Source of the DNA: Verrucomicrobia bacterium UBA6354
GTDB lineage: Bacteria; Verrucomicrobiota; Kiritimatiellia; RFP12; UBA1067
NCBI GenBank assembly: GCA_002440145.1
Contig: DJRS01000146.1
Span: 1 to 24,312, forward strand
Direction of reading: 5' to 3'
DNA length: 24,312 nt
Part shown: positions 15,240 through 22,300 of the stretch, piece after piece
Layout: each line of letters opens with the position of its first letter
Position numbering within the stretch: the stretch's first letter is position 1
Program-made: the position numbers and the translations under genes
Notes under the pieces: model-generated
The model's input: the letters and a program-made list of their open reading frames with translations, nothing else
The model's database searches: none
What the model was told of the DNA's origin: nothing

Positions 15240-15268
15240 ATTATACTCAAATTCACGCTATTTGGCAA
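15240..15268 (-). promoter_or_regulatory. Sigma70-type promoter of pta (near-leaderless)
   Basis: On the minus strand the -35 is TTGCCA (15263-15268, 5 of 6 consensus bases) and the -10 is TATAAT (15240-15245, perfect), spaced by exactly 17 bp. The -35 lies in the last codons of ackA. A start at the standard distance from the -10 would fall near 15233, only about 6 nt before the pta ATG at 15227. It may drive pta, kdsD and the first four pilus-like genes. Confidence 0.75.
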
Positions 15269-16397
15269 GGACCCTTACCGTATCGCGCGCAATCATCAAC
15301 TCTTCGTTCGTAGGCAGCACGACGACGGGAATCTTGGAATCTTTCGTCGACAAGACCGCGACGACGCCGCGCGTCTTGGCGTTTGCCCGTTTGTCGAGCT
15401 TTATGCCCAGCGCGCCCAGACGCGAAATGATGCGCGCGCGCGCTTCGGACGAATTTTCGCCGATGCCGCCCGTCATGACAATGGCGTCCGCGCCGCCGAC
15501 GATCGTATTGTAGGCCCCGATATAGAGCGCCGTGCGGTACGCCATCATTTCGAGCGCGAGTTCGCACCGCGCGTCGCCGGCGTCGGCCCGGCTGCAGATG
15601 TCGCGGCAATCGCCGCCCGCCACGCCCGAGACGGCCTGCAGACCGGACTTCTTGTTGAGCAGCATGTCCGTCTCGTCGATCGTCAGACTGTCTTCCTTCA
15701 TAATCGTCAGCACGGCCGCGGGATCGATATCTCCGCACCGCGTACCCATCACAAGACCCGCCAGCGGCGTCAGCCCCATCGTCGTGTCGACAACCTCGCC
15801 ATTCTTGATCGCCGCGAGCGAGCTGCCGTTCCCCAAATGGCAGGTGACGAGATTGAGCTTCGCGAGCGGCTTGCCGAGATACTCCGCCGCCGCAAGCGTC
15901 ACGAACTTGTGGCTCGTGCCGTGGAAGCCATACTTGCGAATCCCGTACCTCTTGTAGTACTTGGGGTCGATCGCATACAGAGCCGTGCATTCAGGCATCG
16001 TCTGGTGGAAGGCCGTGTCGAATACCGCCACGTTCGGGACCCCTTTGAATATCTTCTCGCACGCCGCGATGCCGCCGAGGTTCGCCGGCATGTGCAGGGG
16101 ACCGAACTTGACGAGCTTCTTCATCTTGGCGAGATTCGTCTTGTTCGCCAAGACAGAATCCTTGAAGATCTCGCCGCCGTGCAGGACGCGGTGCCCGATG
16201 GCGTCGATGTCCGCCGGATGCCCCAGCTCCTCGACCACCTGCCGGAGCGCTTCGGCGTGGTTTTCCGGACCGCCCGCGCCGATGCGCTCCACGAGACCTT
16301 TCGCGAGACGCGTTTCGGTCTCCATGTCGAAGAGTTGGTACTTGAGCGAACTCGAGCCCGAGTTTACCACCAGAACCTTGCGAATTGCTTTTTTCAT
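15258..16397 (-). CDS. ackA: Acetate kinase
   Basis: AckA converts acetyl phosphate and ADP to acetate and ATP, the substrate-level phosphorylation of acetate fermentation. Seen: VVNSGSSSLKYQLF (signature 1, near 9-22), IGHRVLHGGEIF, VAVFDTAFHQTMP, the KYGFHGTSHKFV signature, the CHLGNGSSLAAI phosphate loop, VMGTRCGDIDP, and VMTGGIGENSSEAR. At 379 residues it is slightly short of the usual 400. I prefer ATG 16397 over the TTG at 16415 because AGAAGG (16407-16412) lies 9 nt upstream and MKKAIRKVLVV is the family start. That ribosome site is inside the last codons of the giant gene, whose stop is 1 nt before the start. It is followed by pta. Confidence 0.96.
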   Translation of the reverse strand: MKKAIRKVLVVNSGSSSLKYQLFDMETETRLAKGLVERIGAGGPENHAEALRQVVEELGHPADIDAIGHRVLHGGEIFKDSVLANKTNLAKMKKLVKFGPLHMPANLGGIAACEKIFKGVPNVAVFDTAFHQTMPECTALYAIDPKYYKRYGIRKYGFHGTSHKFVTLAAAEYLGKPLAKLNLVTCHLGNGSSLAAIKNGEVVDTTMGLTPLAGLVMGTRCGDIDPAAVLTIMKEDSLTIDETDMLLNKKSGLQAVSGVAGGDCRDICSRADAGDARCELALEMMAYRTALYIGAYNTIVGGADAIVMTGGIGENSSEARARIISRLGALGIKLDKRANAKTRGVVAVLSTKDSKIPVVVLPTNEELMIARDTVRVLAK

Positions 16398-16398
16398 T

Positions 16399-19300
16399 TT
16401 AATTAGCCTTCTCAACCGTCACCTTGTAGAAGCCGCTTGTCAGATCCTGTCCTTGCGTGAGCTTGGCTTTAATTTTCTGGGCGCCCTCGCCGAACGAAAC
16501 AGGTATTCCGTTACCAACGGGCTCCCATGTCTCATCCGAAAGCGATTTCTTCCGCCACAGAACAATCTGCACATTGTCCGTCTTGTCGAACACGTAGAGC
16601 CGCGAACCCAAAGTCGAGCCGACAGACTTCAGATCGGTCGTCACATCCAGAACAACCTGGTTGTTCGCCGCGTCAATCGCAATGCCCGTGATCGCGATCT
16701 TGCTTGCCTGCGCATCCAATCCTGCGGACGCCGATGCCAGCGCGTCCTTCGCGGTATCCGGATTGCTCGACACATTGAGCAGCATCGCCGCAACATACGG
16801 ACTCGTAAGCGACGACTGCATCATGGCGGACAAGCCGCTCGGAAGCGTGCCCGACGCCGAAATACTCGTCGCGAGCGACGTCTTCAGCGCGAAGCCGCCC
16901 GGCAAAACCTGATCGAGGCTCCTGGTCGTGAGCGTTTTGAGATCGCCCTTCGTCTGCATCTCCCATGCATCCGGCAGATTGTCATGATCCGTATCGCAAT
17001 CCTCGATGTAGAGCGGGATGGTCGGCGAAACCCCTACGAGCGAACCGATGACAACCGGTTTCGGCACGTAGATCTTGGCGAGTTTGTCGTCGCGGTTGCA
17101 CACAAGCCCCCACGATTTCCACGCGGCAAACCGTCCGCCGTACTTGTCTACGCCCGCCGGCTTGGTGTCGATGAAGGCGCGCACGTAGTAGGTGCCTTCC
17201 TCAAGACCGATAATCCGCGCATTCGCCGCCAGGGCGTTTGTCGAGGCGATGCCGCCCATGTCGTAAACATACCCTTCGGCCACGGGATCACCCGCGAAAT
17301 CGGCGGACTTGAACGCCTGCACGCGGATCTTGCCGTTTTGCGCGACGACATCCGGGCCATAATAGCGCACCGCGAGATTGATCTGGCCAAAGTCCACGCT
17401 GTTCGTCATGACATTCATCAGGAATGTGGCCGGTTCGGACGGATTGCGCGTCATCTTCTTGTTGTATTCCGGATTGAACTTCGCATTGTAGACTTCGAGC
17501 TTCCACTGGTAGTTCTTGCCGTTTTCGAAGACGCCCGAGCCGTCCGGCAGGAGAGCCCCCGCATAGAGCGGCGGACGCCACGTGTAGGTATGGCACCCAA
17601 GCTTGGAATCGTACACGCGAGGCGGCATCGGCTGATAGTCCGAGTCCCACACCAGCGTCTGGCCGTCGGCCGCGTAGACCCACGCGCGGAACGCGGTGTA
17701 AGTGTTGAGACCATCCGTCTGAAGCCGCCACTTGAACATCGGCTGCGGCGTCTTCACATCGCCCGAGGTCAGGATGACCGGCTTTGCCAGCTCGTAGCCG
17801 TAGGCACTGTCGAAGTTGCGCGAAATGAGAACGGACATCACGTTGTTCGAAGCCAATGCGGCCGTTGCGAGATTCTCGTTGCCCATCACCACGCGATACC
17901 ACACGCTCGTCACCTCGAGTGCGGACAGCCCGCTCTCCGCGGCAATATCCTTCGCGAGATACTCCCAGTCGAGATCGAGCGTGTTCTTCAGGATATCCGC
18001 CTCCGTAATGTACTTTTCGGCGGACTTCGAGACCATCTTGTCGAGCACCGTCCGCTCTTCGCGGACATAAAGCCCTTTGCCGTCGATCGCGGTGCGCACC
18101 ACACGGATGCGCTCCTTTTCGCCGCCCGCGGGCGTACCCTCTTTGAATCCGTAGTCCGCCGCCGTGATGTTGGAGTCCTCCTTGCCGTAGACGACATTGC
18201 GGTCGTTGGCGCCGCGGTTGTCGCCGATGACTTTGAGGCGCGCGAACACGGGGCTCGTATCCGTCAGCACGATCGTGAGCGGCGTCGTGTTCCAGCCGAC
18301 CTGGACGTCCTTCACGGTTCCGTACGGTTCGCCCGCCGTATATTCGCCGTCGTCGTCGAGATCGTAGAACGCGATGAACGTGTTCCGCCCTTCCTTGACG
18401 TGACCCTGCGAGTTGTTTTCCGCGCTGCGTTGGTCGGCCGTACCCAGATAATAGGTCGTCTTGCCGCTTTCAACGAGCGGCGAGGCCTTCCAATTGATAC
18501 GGAAGTTCGACTTGGCAAGGTCGTAGGAGGTCACATAATATTTCGGATCTTTCCCGCTCTTTGGCCAAGCTCCGGTAAGGTCCGAAACAAAATCGGCGAC
18601 TTCCTGTATCTTCGAGAAGTCGACAACCGTCTCGCCGGTGTAGTAGTCGATCGAACCGACAACGGTTTCCGTCACATTCGACGTGAGAGCCGAAGTCGTG
18701 CGACGGACGAGGTCGCCCGTCTGCTCGTTGGCGGCGTGAACGCGGTCGTAAATCACAACCGTCCACTGCGCATCGTTCGGATTCACCAGAACCGTGTTTT
18801 CCTTGACATAACCGCCGTTGCAACGCCACACCTGCAGCCCCAGGTCTTTCGCGCTGATCGTAACCGAACCCGGATTGATCTTGCCCGGAGGCAGACGGAA
18901 CGACTGCAACACGCCCGGATTGTAGCCCAGATACTTGGTGTCCACAACCAGGTTGGTGCTGTTGCCGCCGATCGTCCACTGCGCATCGGCGATGGTCTCC
19001 AGATTGGGATCGCTGAACGCCTTGACAACGAGTGCATGATCCTGCACGTTCTTCGTGCCGTCATAGACGAAGTTCGCCTCGATCGTCGGCACCGGGTATT
19101 CCGGTACGCGTTCGCCGTCGATATTGCGCACCGAGACGACTTCGGGGTCGGTGCCCGCAAGGAACTCGGCATAGTTCGACCAGCCGTCGCCGTCCTTGTC
19201 CTCGTCCGCATCATAGGCGTAGCGGGAGGCGAATTCTGTCGCATAGCCATCCTCCCACACGTCGGAAATACGGTCGTGGTCGGTGAAGATCTCGCCCACG

Positions 19301-22300
19301 TACATCTGACCGAGACGATAGAAGTAGTCGCTCACGTTCGGATTGACGCTGCATGCGACCGTCGGATCGAAGGTCAGCCCGAGGTCGAAGACCTCCGAGA
19401 GCAGGTATTCCACGTAATTGGACAGCCCGTCGCCGTCATCATCGGCATTGGCGTTGCCCGTGAGACCGTAGAGATCCTTCCACCAATCGACAAGTCCGTC
19501 GCCGTCGGCGTCCGCGGTCTGGATGTAGCCATTGTCGACCGTGCCGTCCGGCTGCATGCCCTTGGCGAGGTCGCGCAGATAAGCCTGCCAGGCCGGGATC
19601 TTTTTGCCGTTGTAGTCTACCTCGCTGTCCCAGGCCAGACCGGTCGCGCTGCCGCCATAGATTTCCTCCCACCAATCCGGGAGACCGTCCGCGTCGGTAT
19701 CGACGCCCGTATCTTCCCAGGGAGCGGAGGCCCCGAGACCGTCCCACATCTCGACACACGTTTTCGCGAACGCCCCGCCGCACGGCACCAGGTCGCCCGT
19801 CGCCGTGAAGCCACTGCGGATTTCGTACATGTAGCGGTTCGCCACATCCTTGACCAGCTCGCTGTCCGGCAACTGCTGCGCCAGCAAATCGAGCTTGAGA
19901 AGACGCATGGCGCGGTCGATCGCACTCACGTCGCGCCCGCCGTACGGGTTCGCCGTGTTGCGGAAGCCGTGCGTCGTCACGCCCGACTCGCTCGCGAGCA
20001 CGGTATAGCCGCCCAAGTACTTCGAGTAGATGAAGGTGTCGGGCGCACTGCCGTCCAGCGGCGGCAAATGGCTGACCGTGTTCGGAATCCACGGCGCGAC
20101 GTCCCGGCTCGTGTAAACGCGGTTCCCGCTGTTGGTGGCCGCCGCCAGCCAGCCGATCCGCCCCACGCCCGCGGCGCGCGACGTCGCGTCGATCTGGCTG
20201 ATCACGTTTGCGGAGAAGCCCACGGGTTCCGTGATCACGTCCGACGCTTGGACCGCGGAAGGCAAGGTCGTGAAGCTGTAATGCTGCACGAGTTCCGGCG
20301 CGAGCGCCTTGCGCCCGTCGTTGTCGTTGCGGCTGGAGTCGGCCGTTGCGCTGAGCAGATGGGTGTAGATCTCCTCGCGGTTCGTGGACACTTCGTCGTA
20401 CGTGAACGCTTTCTTGCAGTTATCCTTGATTTCCTGGGCCGAACGGGCGCCGTCCCACACGCGAACTTCATCCACCCAGCCCTTGAAACATTCCGTCATG
20501 GCCGGGTCCGACAGCTCTGCCGCATCCGCCACGGGACGTGCGCCGATGGTGAAGACGGCGGGGTACACCGCATACCGGCCGGCCCCGGACAGATCCGGAT
20601 CCTGCATGTTCTTGTACACGCCGGTCGCCGGAATCAGCGTCGTGTTCGCATGGCCCGCAAGTTCGCCGTTGACGTAAAGCGACAGGGTCTTGCCCGTGTA
20701 GGTCAGCGCGAGATGCGTCCACTTGCCCAGTTCAAGAGGCTTGGAGCTTTCGACGCGCTGGCAGCTTGTCGGTTCGCCCGTTCCCGAGGGGATCGGGTCG
20801 GTGTTGTCGAAAAGGCCATACGGTCTGCCGTTCTTGACGCCGATGCGGAAGTTCGAGCGGATGGCGGCGTTCTTCCTGTTCAGATTGCTCGCCGGATACA
20901 ACGCGCACCGGTCGACAATCGTCTGGTCGGTGGCCGACTCGGGCCGCACCCACGCCTCGACCGTGAACTGCTTGAACAGGTCCGCGGCGGACGTGCGGCG
21001 CGCACTCTGCCCGTAGGACCTCGCATACGAGCCGTTGCCGTCCAGATAGAGCGCCTGGCGGCGGTCGGGATCCGAAAAATTGAGCGGGTCCGTCGCCTGG
21101 CGCACGGTGCGCGTCAGTTCGACCGCGTCGTTTTTCCAGTCGCTGTCGGTGTCGTATCCCTCGTTCGCCTCGAACGACACGATGAACCGGATGCCGGTTT
21201 CCGCCGCGGACGGCAGAGCCGCGTCGTAGTAGCGCTCGTCTATCTTGCCTCCTGTCGTCAACGACCAGAATGGCAAGACCGCCATGTCGTCCGAAATCCG
21301 ATAATACAGCGAGGCGTAGCTGTTCGTGCTCGTCCAGTCCGTGAACCACGCGGGCGAGGGATCCGTGTGATAGTTGTCCGGCGAAGCCAGGTCGGCCAGC
21401 GCCTTTTCCTCGTCGTTGCGCAATCCGTCGCCGTCGGGATCCGCTTGCGGCAGACCCATCATCCACGGGAAGCGGACCGGATCCAGGAGCTCGCCCAACG
21501 GCGTATCGGAGCCGCCCGCGAGAATCACCGGCAGGGTCCAGGAGTTGACGGCCGCCGACAACGAGGCTTCCCCTCCGGCATACGCGGCGCCGATGACGTC
21601 CATTGCATCGCCCAGGATCGGGTTCAGGCCGTGGTAGAGTTCCCAATAGTCGTCCATGCCGTCCTCGTCCGTGTCCGCCATGCGCGGATCGGTCGATGCG
21701 TAGCGCTTCTCGCGGGACAGCGCATCGAATGCGGCCTTGTCGCCGGGCTTGCAGTCGACCGCCGGCGGCAGCATGATGTGGCTGGCCGACGTGTCCCACG
21801 CGCGCAGGGGCGGCGCCAGATAGCCAAGGGAGCGCCACACTTCTTCCGTCAAGCGGAAGTCGGGCGCCTGCGCGGAATAAAGTCCCGGCGCCAGTCTCTC
21901 GCATTCTTCCGCGAACGCTTCGCGCCCGTGTTGCATCGAAACGTAGAGGCCCGTTTGTTCTGTCGCGGTTATCCGAAGCCCTTTCATGCGCACTTCGCCG
22001 GCCACACCCTTCAGCACGCGGCCCATGAGCGGCGTCACGTCGTCGTCATAGCGGAAGTGGCGCATCTGCTGCACGAGGTATTCCTGGCCGTTCGCGAGAC
22101 CGTCGTGGTCGAAGTCCAGGTCGCGCACGCGGCCAAGCCAGTCGTCCTTGGCGCTCGCCTTCGAATCGCCGGACCACGTCGGATCCATGCCCGCCGCGAT
22201 ATAGATCGCGTTCGAGACGACGGCGTTCGTAGCCGCCATCATGAGACCGTCCGCGCGCAACTGGGCGAGCTTGGCGGTGATTTTGCCGGTCGTGTTGGTC

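Noticed and set aside
16398..16415. TTG start of ackA at 16415
   Set aside because: The ATG at 16397 has a good Shine-Dalgarno sequence (the TTG itself overlaps the site region) and matches the family N-terminus.
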